Source of the DNA: Roseibium sp. TrichSKD4
Lineage (GTDB): Bacteria; Pseudomonadota; Alphaproteobacteria; Rhizobiales; Stappiaceae
Length of the DNA stretch: 46,272 bases
Reading direction: 5' to 3'
Assembly: GCF_000148725.1 (NCBI RefSeq)
Contig: NZ_GL476322.1
Coordinates: 48,910-95,181 of the forward strand
The notes below the pieces were generated by a model. It ran no database searches and was not told where the DNA came from. It saw only the letters and a program-made list of their open reading frames with translations. Both the position numbers and the translations under genes were made by a program. This document shows, in pieces, positions 16,500 through 24,854 of the stretch. Within the stretch, counting starts at the first letter, position 1. Each line of letters begins with the position of its first letter.

Positions 16500-17269
16500 C
16501 AATGCGCCTCCTCTGCACGTTCGCCCAAATAGGCTTCCAACACTTGCGGATTAGACCGAACTGCCTGGAAGTCCCCCTCGATCAACACTTGTCCTTCGGC
16601 CATGCAGACCACTGGGTCGCAGAGCTTTTCGATCATTTCCATGTCGTGTTCGATGAGGATGAACGTGTAGCCCCGCTCCTTGTTCAGGATCTGGATCTTT
16701 TCTTCCAGCTTTCTGAGAAGAGTGCGGTTCACGCCAGCAGCGGGCTCGTCCAACAGGACCAACTTGGCATCTGTCATCATGGTGCGGCCAAGTTCAAGCA
16801 GCTTTTTCTGCCCACCTGAGAGGTTACCAGCCCGCTGATGGGCCACATGGCTCAGCCCCAGAAACTCAAGTGTTTCAAGCGCTTTACGCTCTACATCCGC
16901 TTCCCGTTCCTTGACCTTGCCCCAAGTTAGCCAATTGGAAAACAGGGTTTCACCGGGCTGAGATGGAGGAACCATCATCAGATTTTCCATCGCAGTCAGG
17001 CGATGAAATTCGTGCGGGATCTGAAAGGTGCGTACAAGCCCCTTGTGAAAGAGGTCGTTGCTGGGAAGACCGGTAATGTCTTCTCCCAAAAACGTGATTT
17101 TCCCGCTGGTCGGTTTTAGCGCTCCGGCAATCAGATTGAACAGAGTGGTTTTACCTGCCCCGTTTGGCCCAATCAACGCTGTGATGGTTCCTTCCTTTAC
17201 ATTGAAGGAACAGCCATTGACTGCCCGAAACCCACTAAAATCCATCACAAGCTGGTCGAGTTCCAGCAT
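16499..17269 (-). CDS. livG: Branched-chain amino acid-type ABC transporter ATP-binding protein LivG
   Basis: From ATG 17269 (AAGGAG ribosome site 6 bp upstream) this is a 256-residue ABC ATPase; the frame extends to ATG 17302, but that start lacks a ribosome site and adds an atypical basic stretch. Walker A is GPNGAGKTTLFN, the signature is LSGGQKKLLELGRTMM and Walker B is LVLLDEPAAGVN. The insertion EDITGLPSNDLFHKGLVRTF is LivG-specific. It is the first gene of the operon; the promoter should lie in 17270-17600. Confidence 0.92.
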   Translation of the reverse strand: MLELDQLVMDFSGFRAVNGCSFNVKEGTITALIGPNGAGKTTLFNLIAGALKPTSGKITFLGEDITGLPSNDLFHKGLVRTFQIPHEFHRLTAMENLMMVPPSQPGETLFSNWLTWGKVKEREADVERKALETLEFLGLSHVAHQRAGNLSGGQKKLLELGRTMMTDAKLVLLDEPAAGVNRTLLRKLEEKIQILNKERGYTFILIEHDMEMIEKLCDPVVCMAEGQVLIEGDFQAVRSNPQVLEAYLGERAEEAH

Positions 17270-17302
17270 GAAGGCTCCTTGCCGCCGTCCCCTGGCGATC
17301 AT

Positions 17303-17604
17303 TCCAAAATTATACCAACCGGTCTTGAGCCGGCATTTTTAGACGAAATTGCCCTTCCTCAAGCAATTTCCAGTCGCTGACTTGTAGCCGGATGGCGCAC
17401 GGGTTCAACAGAGAAACAACATTTTTTCGGGCCTGAGCCGGAATATTCTGCCCTTTTTTCTTATTGCATCGCACAGAGAAACCCAAGATGTGGAATTTTC
17501 GAACGAAAATTCTCCCGTTAGTAGAACATTCGAAAAGCTGGTGGTGAATTCAAGCGGGCCTGTTCCAGGAGATCAAAGAATTATAAGATAGCACAACCAC
17601 TTCA
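17303..17604. other. Intergenic region between livG and the GGDEF gene
   Basis: About 300 bp without a credible gene. It must hold the minus-strand promoter of the liv operon and possibly the plus-strand promoter of the diguanylate cyclase. The only strong structure seen is the 20-bp palindrome at 17493-17512. The right half is AT-rich. Confidence 0.6.
17493..17512. promoter_or_regulatory. 20-bp palindromic operator candidate
   Basis: GAATTTTCG-AA-CGAAAATTC has perfect 9-bp arms around AA. It sits in the divergent region between the liv operon and the GGDEF gene and has the size and symmetry of a dimeric regulator's operator. A related half (ATTCGAAAAG) occurs 20-30 bp to the right. The regulator is unknown. 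Confidence 0.45.
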
Positions 17605-17787
17605 ATGCAATCGGTAATTGATTTTTATTGGAATTTAGGATTTTTCGGATTTAGTTTGCCTATACCCTTCTGGTGGGCCACAAGTCGAGAAACTCACAAA
17701 ATGGCATTTGCCGCGCGGATGGGGGTAGACGAGCGCATTCCGCTCATCACACTGGAGTTGGAAGTTGAGGGAAAGAAGGACAGATAA
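17605..17787 (+). CDS. Possible small hydrophobic protein
   Basis: A 60-codon frame begins MQSVIDFYWNLGFFGFSLPI, a possible single membrane segment, and ends in a charged stretch (ELEVEGKKDR). It overlaps the start of the GGDEF gene by 23 bp in another frame, with the TTG start of that gene inside it, so the two might be coupled. There is no convincing ribosome site before 17605. I do not recognise it and it may be spurious. Confidence 0.25.
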   Translation: MQSVIDFYWNLGFFGFSLPIPFWWATSRETHKMAFAARMGVDERIPLITLELEVEGKKDR

Positions 17788-19108
17788 ACACCAGCAAGCT
17801 GACGCTTCGTCTCAAGCTTGCGGTGATGCGCCTACCGGTGCTGAAACAGCTCCCCAACCGGACCACCTCTTTTCAATTTTCGACAGACTCTCAACCGCTA
17901 TTTGGATTTTTGATTTCGATTGCAAAAGGGTTCTATGGGCCAACGCGGCAGGTTTGGCGGCATGGAATGCCGAAAGCGTGGAAGACCTTTACGCAAGGGA
18001 CCTTGCGCCTGATATGTCGGACACGGTCAAAAAACGCTTGGAGCAGTACAAAGCAGACTTCGCTCGTAAAGACGTTACGTTTTCCGAGATCTGGACCCTT
18101 TATCCCAAAGGCAAACCACAAACCATGAAACTGCAGATGCGCGGTTTTGTTTTGCCGGATGGCCGCATGTCACTGCTCTGTGAAGGGATGATAGATCACG
18201 AGCTTCATCCGGAAACCTTGAGAAGCACTGAAGCCCTGCTCCATACTCCGGTGATTATTACGCTGGTGACAGAAGATGGCACACCGCTGTACCGCAATCC
18301 TGCATCGCGAACCTCCTGCTTGACACTTGAGAGCAATTTTTTCGATCAATTTACCGACAACGATGAGCGTGAGAGTTTTCGGGAAAACCTGAAAACAGAA
18401 GATCATCTGCGATCCGTCGCACGCATTCTCACAAGTAGCGGCGAACGGTGGCACGAGATTACAGCGCGCAGCTGTCTGGATGCAGCAACGGGTGTTCCGG
18501 CTTATTTGATCAGCGAAATCGACGTGACCGAACTGCACGAGACCAAGGAACGTGCTCAACATCTTGCAACGCATGACAGCCTGACCGAGTTGCCCAACCG
18601 CACCTTTGTGAACGCAAAGCTGCCAGAACTACTCTCGGCCTCTCAGGTCAGTGGCGAGCAACTCCACCTCTTCCTGATTGACCTTGATGGCTTCAAATCC
18701 GTCAACGATACTCGTGGCCATACAGCAGGGGATGCGCTGCTGCAAGTTTTTGCAGATCACCTACGAGGCCTCTTGAATACCACACGCCGGTCAGAGGATT
18801 TCGCTGCTCGGTTGGGTGGAGACGAGTTCCTGATTTGCCTTCAGGATATGGGGTGCACGCGTGACCCAGATGCCATTGGACATCGCCTCCTATCCGCACT
18901 TGCAGAACCGGTCATGGTTGATGGCGAGCTGCAGAAAATTGATTTCAGCATCGGCCATATAAGTCTTCCGGTAGACGCGCTGAACCTTGATGAGGCGATG
19001 CGACATGCAGACCAAGCTCTCTACCGCGCCAAGGGGTCTGCAACGAATAAATGCGTTTCCTATCGCTCTATCAAAAATGGCTCGACCCTGAAGGCCCTGC
19101 CACTCTGA
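17765..19108 (+). CDS. PAS-GGDEF diguanylate cyclase
   Basis: This 447-residue protein has a PAS-like sensor at about residues 33-110 (FDRLSTAIWIFDFDCKRVLW) and a second, weaker PAS-like part at about 150-255. The C-terminal GGDEF domain (about 265-435) includes THDSLTELPNR, LFLIDLDGFKSVND and the intact active loop RLGGDEFLICL, so it should make cyclic di-GMP. No membrane segment is present. The start appears to be TTG 17765 with GGAG at 17754-17757. No EAL domain follows. Confidence 0.88.
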   Translation: MRERRTDKHQQADASSQACGDAPTGAETAPQPDHLFSIFDRLSTAIWIFDFDCKRVLWANAAGLAAWNAESVEDLYARDLAPDMSDTVKKRLEQYKADFARKDVTFSEIWTLYPKGKPQTMKLQMRGFVLPDGRMSLLCEGMIDHELHPETLRSTEALLHTPVIITLVTEDGTPLYRNPASRTSCLTLESNFFDQFTDNDERESFRENLKTEDHLRSVARILTSSGERWHEITARSCLDAATGVPAYLISEIDVTELHETKERAQHLATHDSLTELPNRTFVNAKLPELLSASQVSGEQLHLFLIDLDGFKSVNDTRGHTAGDALLQVFADHLRGLLNTTRRSEDFAARLGGDEFLICLQDMGCTRDPDAIGHRLLSALAEPVMVDGELQKIDFSIGHISLPVDALNLDEAMRHADQALYRAKGSATNKCVSYRSIKNGSTLKALPL

Positions 19109-19269
19109 TCTTGATCTAACGTCTCCTTGCGACATGATCCTTGCCTAATTCCGTCACCTTGAAAAGCACCGTGGTCAAGCGTTCGGTTGTGCTTGACAGG
19201 CAGCCGTTTAAGCGATGAATAATCCCGCGATATTCTTCATGGCAGGCAAGATCGAGATCGGCATTCCTC

Positions 19270-20664
19270 ATGTTCATCAGCGTTTTTGACATCTTCAAAA
19301 TCGGCATTGGACCGTCCAGCTCTCATACAGTTGGACCAATGGTAGCAGTTTCCCGCTATTTTGATCGCCTGCGTGAACTGCCAGACTTGGTTGGTCGAGC
19401 CCACAAGATCACCGTCACATTGCACGGCTCCCTGGCTTTTACCGGCAAAGGCCACGCGACGGATCAAGCAGTCTGCCTTGGCCTTCTTGGCGCCACACCG
19501 GACACTCTTGATCCGGATGCCGTTGACGGCCTGATCAATGACCTCAAAGCGTCAAAGGCAATAACACCTGATGGATTGCCAACTTTTGCATTTGACCCTG
19601 ATGCCGATGTGATCTTCGACTATGGCCCTCCCCTTTCACTTCATGCCAATGGCATGACGTTCAAGGTGCTTGGAGAGACTGGCGAGCTGGTTGACGAGTT
19701 TGTCTACTATTCGATTGGCGGCGGATTTGTCGTGACAGAAGCGGAGCTTCGAAACACCCGGAACGAAGACGAAAACATTGAAGACCCCGGCGAGTTTCCA
19801 TTCCCTTTTAAAAACGCCAAGCAAATGCTGGAGATGGGCCAGGCAACGCCTTGCAGCATTGCCGACATGAAGTTCAAGAACGAATGCCATGTTCAAGACG
19901 AAAGCAAGGTGCGCGACGGCCTTGATGGAATTTGGTCCGCGATGGATGCCTGTATCAACCGTGGCATTCGCCAACAGGGAATTTTGCCCGGTGGGCTCAA
20001 GGTCAAACGCCGCGCTGCCGACATTTATCAAAAGCTGATCCGCGAAGGACGGACAAACCGTCCATTTGAACACACAGTCGTTGACTGGCTTGGCGTTTAT
20101 GCGATGGCCGTCAATGAAGAAAACGCGGCTGGTGGCCGGGTCGTGACGGCCCCGACAAATGGCGCTGCTGGCGTTATCCCTGCAGTCATGCGGTATTATC
20201 TCGATCACTGCCCGGATTCAAACAAGGACGGTATTCGGACCTTCCTTTTAACCGCGGCAGCAATCGGCGGCATTATCAAATCAAATGCGTCCATTTCCGG
20301 CGCTGAAGTCGGCTGTCAGGGCGAAGTTGGCTCTGCGTCCGCGATGGCGGCCGCCGGATTGTGTGCGGCCCTTGGTGGCACAAATGAGCAAATCGAAAAT
20401 GCCGCTGAAATTGCCCTTGAACATCATTTGGGCATGACCTGCGACCCCATTGCCGGCCTCGTACAGGTTCCCTGCATCGAGCGAAATGCACTTGGCGCTG
20501 TGAAAGCCGTGACTGCCGCCTCCCTTGCTCTTCGGGGTGACGGAAACCACTTTGTTCCGTTGGATGGCTGCATCGAGACCATGCGCCAAACCGGCATGGA
20601 CATGATGGATCAGTACAAGGAAACCTCTCAAGGCGGGCTCGCAGTTAACATTGTTGAATGCTAA
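19270..20664 (+). CDS. sdaA: L-serine dehydratase (iron-sulfur, single chain)
   Basis: This 464-residue enzyme converts L-serine to pyruvate and ammonia. The N-terminal beta domain starts [24 protein letters not shown], the hallmark of bacterial Fe-S serine dehydratases. Alpha-domain blocks include [34 protein letters not shown] and [22 protein letters not shown]; the cysteines there ligate a 4Fe-4S cluster. Length and single-chain organisation fit SdaA/SdaB. It stands alone. Its serine substrate links to one-carbon metabolism fed by betaine demethylation, but this functional link is inference. Confidence 0.94.
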   Translation: MFISVFDIFKIGIGPSSSHTVGPMVAVSRYFDRLRELPDLVGRAHKITVTLHGSLAFTGKGHATDQAVCLGLLGATPDTLDPDAVDGLINDLKASKAITPDGLPTFAFDPDADVIFDYGPPLSLHANGMTFKVLGETGELVDEFVYYSIGGGFVVTEAELRNTRNEDENIEDPGEFPFPFKNAKQMLEMGQATPCSIADMKFKNECHVQDESKVRDGLDGIWSAMDACINRGIRQQGILPGGLKVKRRAADIYQKLIREGRTNRPFEHTVVDWLGVYAMAVNEENAAGGRVVTAPTNGAAGVIPAVMRYYLDHCPDSNKDGIRTFLLTAAAIGGIIKSNASISGAEVGCQGEVGSASAMAAAGLCAALGGTNEQIENAAEIALEHHLGMTCDPIAGLVQVPCIERNALGAVKAVTAASLALRGDGNHFVPLDGCIETMRQTGMDMMDQYKETSQGGLAVNIVEC

Positions 20665-20746
20665 CCGAAAGGTTGTCTTGCAAGCCGTGCCATCCTGCTC
20701 TTAACTGATTTTATCCAATACCGTTCATGGGTTAAGGGAACAGGTT

Positions 20747-21151
20747 ATGACCTTGAGTGTGATACCACTTTATGCAGGGCTGCTCGCTTTCATGTATGTG
20801 GGCTTGTCCGCCAGGGTCATTTTGATGCGCCGGAAAAGCGGCATTGTCCTTGGCGACAGCGGCGACATTACACTTACCCGGCGCCAAAGGGTCCATGCCA
20901 ATTTCGCGGAATATGCGCCCTTGGCTCTTGTGCTTCTGCTGATGGCGGAACTTCAAGGCGCGCCGGTCTTTGTCCTCCACGGGCTTGGCATCTTGCTGAT
21001 TGCCGGACGGGTGTTACACGCTTCCGGCGTTAGTCAGGAACAAGAAAGCGCTCCATTCCTTCACCGCGTCATGGGTATGGCCCTGACCTTTGGCGTGATC
21101 CTGATCGCTTCACTTATGAATATTGCATCCGTCTTCCCGGCTTTTTCCTAG
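20747..21151 (+). CDS. MAPEG-family membrane protein
   Basis: This 134-residue integral membrane protein has four hydrophobic segments (about 5-22, 55-72, 75-92, 108-130). The family motif TRRQRVHANFAEYAPLALVL is at about 43-62, as in bacterial members of the MAPEG (membrane-associated eicosanoid/glutathione metabolism) family. Bacterial MAPEG proteins are often glutathione-dependent, but their role is mostly unknown. It follows sdaA at 82 bp and is convergent with the GntR gene. Confidence 0.85.
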   Translation: MTLSVIPLYAGLLAFMYVGLSARVILMRRKSGIVLGDSGDITLTRRQRVHANFAEYAPLALVLLLMAELQGAPVFVLHGLGILLIAGRVLHASGVSQEQESAPFLHRVMGMALTFGVILIASLMNIASVFPAFS

Positions 21152-21178
21152 AGCATACTCTGCTCCTCTGATCGGAGC

Positions 21179-21796
21179 CTAAATCTGCTGCAATCTGGAT
21201 TTATGTGCATGGGAGATATGGAGTCGGGCCGCTTTGTCCGCTTCCTCGCTGTTGCCTGCCGCGATTGCGTCGACAATCGCAGCGTGCTCTTCCACGGCAG
21301 TTTCCCGGCGTTCTGGAGTGTCTAGAGTCGTGCCTGCCATCAAAATCAATGACAGCCGTAGATGGTCGATTTGGTCAACCAGATATCTGTTGTGGGAGGC
21401 AAGGCACAGGCGCCGGTGAAAGTCCCTGTTGGACCGGACCAGACTGTCCTGATCTTCCACCCGCTGCCGGTCGGCCTCTACCAGGTCTTGTAGAATCTCG
21501 ACTTCCGGTTTCGAGGCATGCTTGGCAGCCAGGGCTGCTGCCGTGCCTTCCAAAACTTCCCGCATGAAATAGACTTCTGCGATCTGGCCGTGATCGAGTG
21601 TCGGAATGACCATGCCGCGATTGGGCTCATGAACGGCCAGCCCCTGAGCTTCCAGACGCTTCAGCCCTTCACGTATCGGGGTTCTGCTCACACCGAAACG
21701 TTCCGCCAAATCAGCTTCCCTCAACCGGTCACCGGGCTTGAGGTCTCGCTCTTCGATCAGGCTGATAAGCCTTTGATAGATTTCAGATCCATTCAT
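21179..21796 (-). CDS. GntR-family (FCD) transcriptional regulator
   Basis: This 205-residue regulator has a GntR winged helix at residues 1-70 (LKPGDRLREADLAERFGVSR) and an FCD ligand-binding domain at about 78-200. The FCD domain holds metal-binding histidines and acidic residues (for example NRDFHRRLC and the C-terminal LHISHAHKS). It is the last gene of a minus-strand group with the FAD oxidoreductase (33 bp upstream) and the aminotransferase, and very likely controls them in response to their substrate. FCD regulators often sense organic acids. Confidence 0.9.
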   Translation of the reverse strand: MNGSEIYQRLISLIEERDLKPGDRLREADLAERFGVSRTPIREGLKRLEAQGLAVHEPNRGMVIPTLDHGQIAEVYFMREVLEGTAAALAAKHASKPEVEILQDLVEADRQRVEDQDSLVRSNRDFHRRLCLASHNRYLVDQIDHLRLSLILMAGTTLDTPERRETAVEEHAAIVDAIAAGNSEEADKAARLHISHAHKSRLQQI

Positions 21797-21829
21797 GCTA
21801 TCGGTGGTAGCGCGTTTTTTTGCGCTCGA

Positions 21830-23200
21830 CTAGTGCAGCCTCACGCCCTGGCGTTTCAACTCACCTTGCAGCAACGCCATGTCCAGCCTGTCCAGATCGC
21901 AACTGTGTTTGACGGAGAGAGCTGCAGCAACGCCTGCCCCTTGTCCGGTGACCGTGCAGCACATCATGTTGCGTGTTGCTGCATGGCTGACCGGATCACC
22001 GCCCGTTGCACGGCCAGCGACCAGCAGATTTTGAATTCCCTTCGGCAAAAGCGTTCTGTAGGGAACTTGAAAATAGCGCCCTGTGGTGGGCAGAATCAGG
22101 ATGCCGTACCCATCGATAAACTCCGGGAAGATGCCGATCGAATCTTCAAAGCGCCCCTGTTCGCGCACGTCCTGCCCGGTCATGTCATAGACCGCCTGAA
22201 TTTTGCGGGTATCTCGAATGCCGATTGTCATGCCGAAATTTCTAAGTTTGGCTGACTCGCACCCCGGTTGAAAACGCTTCAGCGCCTCCACTGCCAACAT
22301 GGCTTGCTTCCGACCTTCAATTTCGTTTTGCGTCATGGAATCCGGATCAGTTCCATCGCACTCCGGTAAATGAACGAGATTGAGATATGTCAGGTCACCA
22401 GAATCGTAGATTGCCCCCCAGGTTCCCGAAATTGTCGACAAATGCGCGGGAATGAGGCCGGCCTCAACGGCTTGTTTGAAGGGCTTGCGCAAAAACGGAG
22501 AGAACATGGCGTCCTCTTTTCCGGTGGTCTCGACCGTCCACTCGCCGCTTTCCCAGTCCTTGTAGGTCTGCGGGTCTTCTTGCACGGCCTTGGAAAAGGC
22601 ACGCGGATCAACACCGGTCATTGAGAACATGACAGAGGCGGCCTGCATTTCTTCAACCGGCGTTTTGCAGGTTAGCGCACCCGCACGGTAAGCGACATCA
22701 GCGTCGCCCGTCGCATCAATGACCCGTTTGGCAAGAATTGCTTCGCGCCCCGCTTTGCTTTCCGTGATGATGACCCGGACTGCCCCATCTTCAACAATTG
22801 GCGCGGCAAATGCGCGATGAAGCATCGGGGTTATGCCCGCTTCCAAGACCATCTTGTCGGCGACAAGTTTAAACCGCTCCGCATCGAGCGCATTGCTGTC
22901 AGATTGCGGCTCGGGAGTTGTTGCCCCATCGGCCAATGCACGGACTTCAAACTCACGCCCAACCCCTTCTGTGTCGACGGTTTTCTCATGCCGGTACCAT
23001 GCAAACCCCTCAACACCAACCGCCGTAATGTTCCCGCCAAAGCAGCCAAAGCGCTCCACAAGAGCCACACTTACGCCAGCTCTTGCCGCGCCAATGGCAG
23101 CCGCAAGACCGCCGGGTCCCGATCCGATCACCACGACATCGGTTTCATGGATCACGTCAATTCGACGTGCTGGTTCCGTTATCTGCATTTCAGCCAGCAC
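21830..23200 (-). CDS. FAD-dependent oxidoreductase
   Basis: This 456-residue flavoprotein (or 452 from ATG 23188) belongs to the FAD_oxidored group. The N-terminal Rossmann motif is DVVVIGSGPGGLAAAIGAAR, followed by a GCFGGNIT block with a cysteine near the flavin. A second FAD-contact block is LLVAGRATGGDPVSHAATRN near the C-terminus, followed by MMCCTVTGQGAGVAAAL. It is soluble. The exact substrate is unknown; with an aminotransferase and a GntR/FCD repressor it probably belongs to a catabolic pathway for an amino compound. Confidence 0.82.
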   Translation of the reverse strand: MLAEMQITEPARRIDVIHETDVVVIGSGPGGLAAAIGAARAGVSVALVERFGCFGGNITAVGVEGFAWYRHEKTVDTEGVGREFEVRALADGATTPEPQSDSNALDAERFKLVADKMVLEAGITPMLHRAFAAPIVEDGAVRVIITESKAGREAILAKRVIDATGDADVAYRAGALTCKTPVEEMQAASVMFSMTGVDPRAFSKAVQEDPQTYKDWESGEWTVETTGKEDAMFSPFLRKPFKQAVEAGLIPAHLSTISGTWGAIYDSGDLTYLNLVHLPECDGTDPDSMTQNEIEGRKQAMLAVEALKRFQPGCESAKLRNFGMTIGIRDTRKIQAVYDMTGQDVREQGRFEDSIGIFPEFIDGYGILILPTTGRYFQVPYRTLLPKGIQNLLVAGRATGGDPVSHAATRNMMCCTVTGQGAGVAAALSVKHSCDLDRLDMALLQGELKRQGVRLH

Positions 23201-23225
23201 CCATTGTTTCTTAGGTTCTCATCAG

Positions 23226-24578
23226 TCAAAGGCTCGCGGCTACCCTATCAAGAGCAGCTTCTGCGATATCAAACACGTCGTTGATCTGCTGCTCGGTGAT
23301 GATCAGCGGCGGGCAGAAGGCCATGGCATCCAGCATGTTGCGCGAAATCAGTCCGCCCTCCAAAAACTCGGCATTGGCCTTACCGCCCAGCGCGCCGGGT
23401 GTGTTTGAAAAGGATTCATGAGACAGTTCTGCAGCACCAATCAACCCGATACCCCTCGTCTCCACCACAATTGGCCGCTCGGAAAGTCCTTTTAGCCGAC
23501 GCTGAAACAGAGGGGAAACTGCTTTGACATTGCCGACAAGATCGCGCTCTTCAATGATCTTGAGGTTTTCCAATGCAACTGCTGATGCGACCGGGTGTCC
23601 ACTGCCTGTATATCCATGGCCCAGAACCCCGATGGAATGGGATTCGTCAGCGATGGGTTGATACACCTTGTCATTGATCAACAGGGCCGAAATAGGCTGG
23701 TAGGATGAAGACAAAGCCTTCGACAAGGTCATGATGTCCGGCTGAAGATCATATGTCTGCGTCCCGAACATTTCCCCAGTCCGCCCAAATCCGCAGATCA
23801 CTTCATCGGCCACAAACAAGATGTCATACTTTTTCAAGACGGGCTGCACGGCCTCCCAATAGCCATCCGGCGGCACAACGACGCCACCTGCGCCCATTAC
23901 TGGCTCTGCAAAGAATGCAGCAATGGTTTCCGGACCTTCTTTCAGGATTAGGTCCTCCAAATCCTGCGCGCATCGTTTCGCGAAGGCAGCTTCGTCTTCA
24001 CCTTCCTTTTGCATGGTGCGGTAATGCGGGCAGGTTGTATGAAGGATTTGCGGCAGGGGGAGATCAAAGGAACGATGGTTGTTCGGCAAACCGGTCAAAC
24101 TTGCTGAGGCGACGGTTACACCATGATATCCACGAACGCGGGAGATGATTTTCTTGCGTTCCGGCTGGCCAAGCGCGTTGGAACGATACCAGATGAGTTT
24201 GATTGCAGTGTCGTTCGCCTCTGACCCCGAATTGGTGAAATAGACCTTGGACATGGGAACTGGCGCCATGGAGATCAGCTTTTCAGCCAATTCTACAGAG
24301 GGACCATGCGTCTTGTATGTGAACGTGTGGTAATAGGGCAGCTTCTCCATCTGACGGGTTGCAGCATCCACCAGGCGCTTTTCGCCAAAGCCGACGGCAA
24401 CACTCCAGAGGCCTGCCATTCCTTCTATGTACCTTTTGCCGCTGGTGTCTTCGACATAAATGCCGTCACCTTTCTCGATCACAAGCGAGCCTTCACCTTC
24501 CTGCCGACGTGCATCGGCATAGGAGTGTAGTTGGAAGGCAATGTCACGTGCCTCAATGGAATTGGGAAGCTGGTTCAT
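23226..24578 (-). CDS. Class III (omega-amino) aminotransferase
   Basis: This 450-residue PLP enzyme is of the class III family (taurine/putrescine/beta-alanine-pyruvate aminotransferase type). Visible blocks are FTNSGSEANDTAIKLIWYR (PLP phosphate region), ADEVICGFGRTGEMFG with the PLP-ring Asp, and the Schiff-base lysine in MTLSKALSSSYQPISA (about residue 285). It is the first gene of the operon and transfers an amino group from a terminal amine to pyruvate or a 2-oxo acid. The substrate cannot be fixed from sequence. Confidence 0.9.
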   Translation of the reverse strand: MNQLPNSIEARDIAFQLHSYADARRQEGEGSLVIEKGDGIYVEDTSGKRYIEGMAGLWSVAVGFGEKRLVDAATRQMEKLPYYHTFTYKTHGPSVELAEKLISMAPVPMSKVYFTNSGSEANDTAIKLIWYRSNALGQPERKKIISRVRGYHGVTVASASLTGLPNNHRSFDLPLPQILHTTCPHYRTMQKEGEDEAAFAKRCAQDLEDLILKEGPETIAAFFAEPVMGAGGVVVPPDGYWEAVQPVLKKYDILFVADEVICGFGRTGEMFGTQTYDLQPDIMTLSKALSSSYQPISALLINDKVYQPIADESHSIGVLGHGYTGSGHPVASAVALENLKIIEERDLVGNVKAVSPLFQRRLKGLSERPIVVETRGIGLIGAAELSHESFSNTPGALGGKANAEFLEGGLISRNMLDAMAFCPPLIITEQQINDVFDIAEAALDRVAASL

Positions 24579-24818
24579 GGAAACTCACACAGACTGGATC
24601 ATGGACGGACGGACCCGGGGTGTTGTACTCCCTGCCTGACCAAAGGTCATCTGATTGAGAATAAGGGCAGTTGTCAAAGGTTCTCTGTTGCAGGTGTGTG
24701 GATAGATGCCCAGGCGCGACCTGCAATAATTCCATTTGGTAGAACAGCTTACGTCACATGGATGTTTTCAATTTCTCGCTACGTTAGCTAGAGTTTCCGC
24801 CGTAGCCTGGAGACATAC

Positions 24819-24854
24819 ATGAAACTTCTTCACGTCCTCTCTGTCATTATCCCG
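24819..24854 (+). pseudogene. 5' fragment of a periplasmic binding-protein gene (before the IS)
   Basis: ATG 24819, with GGAG at 24809-24812, starts MKLLHVLSVIIP, the first half of a signal peptide. At 24855 the IS1380-family element interrupts it. Joining CCG (24852-24854) to the in-frame CCG (26504-26506) restores a continuous signal peptide that ends LPLQAYA-EVTD. Confidence 0.7.
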
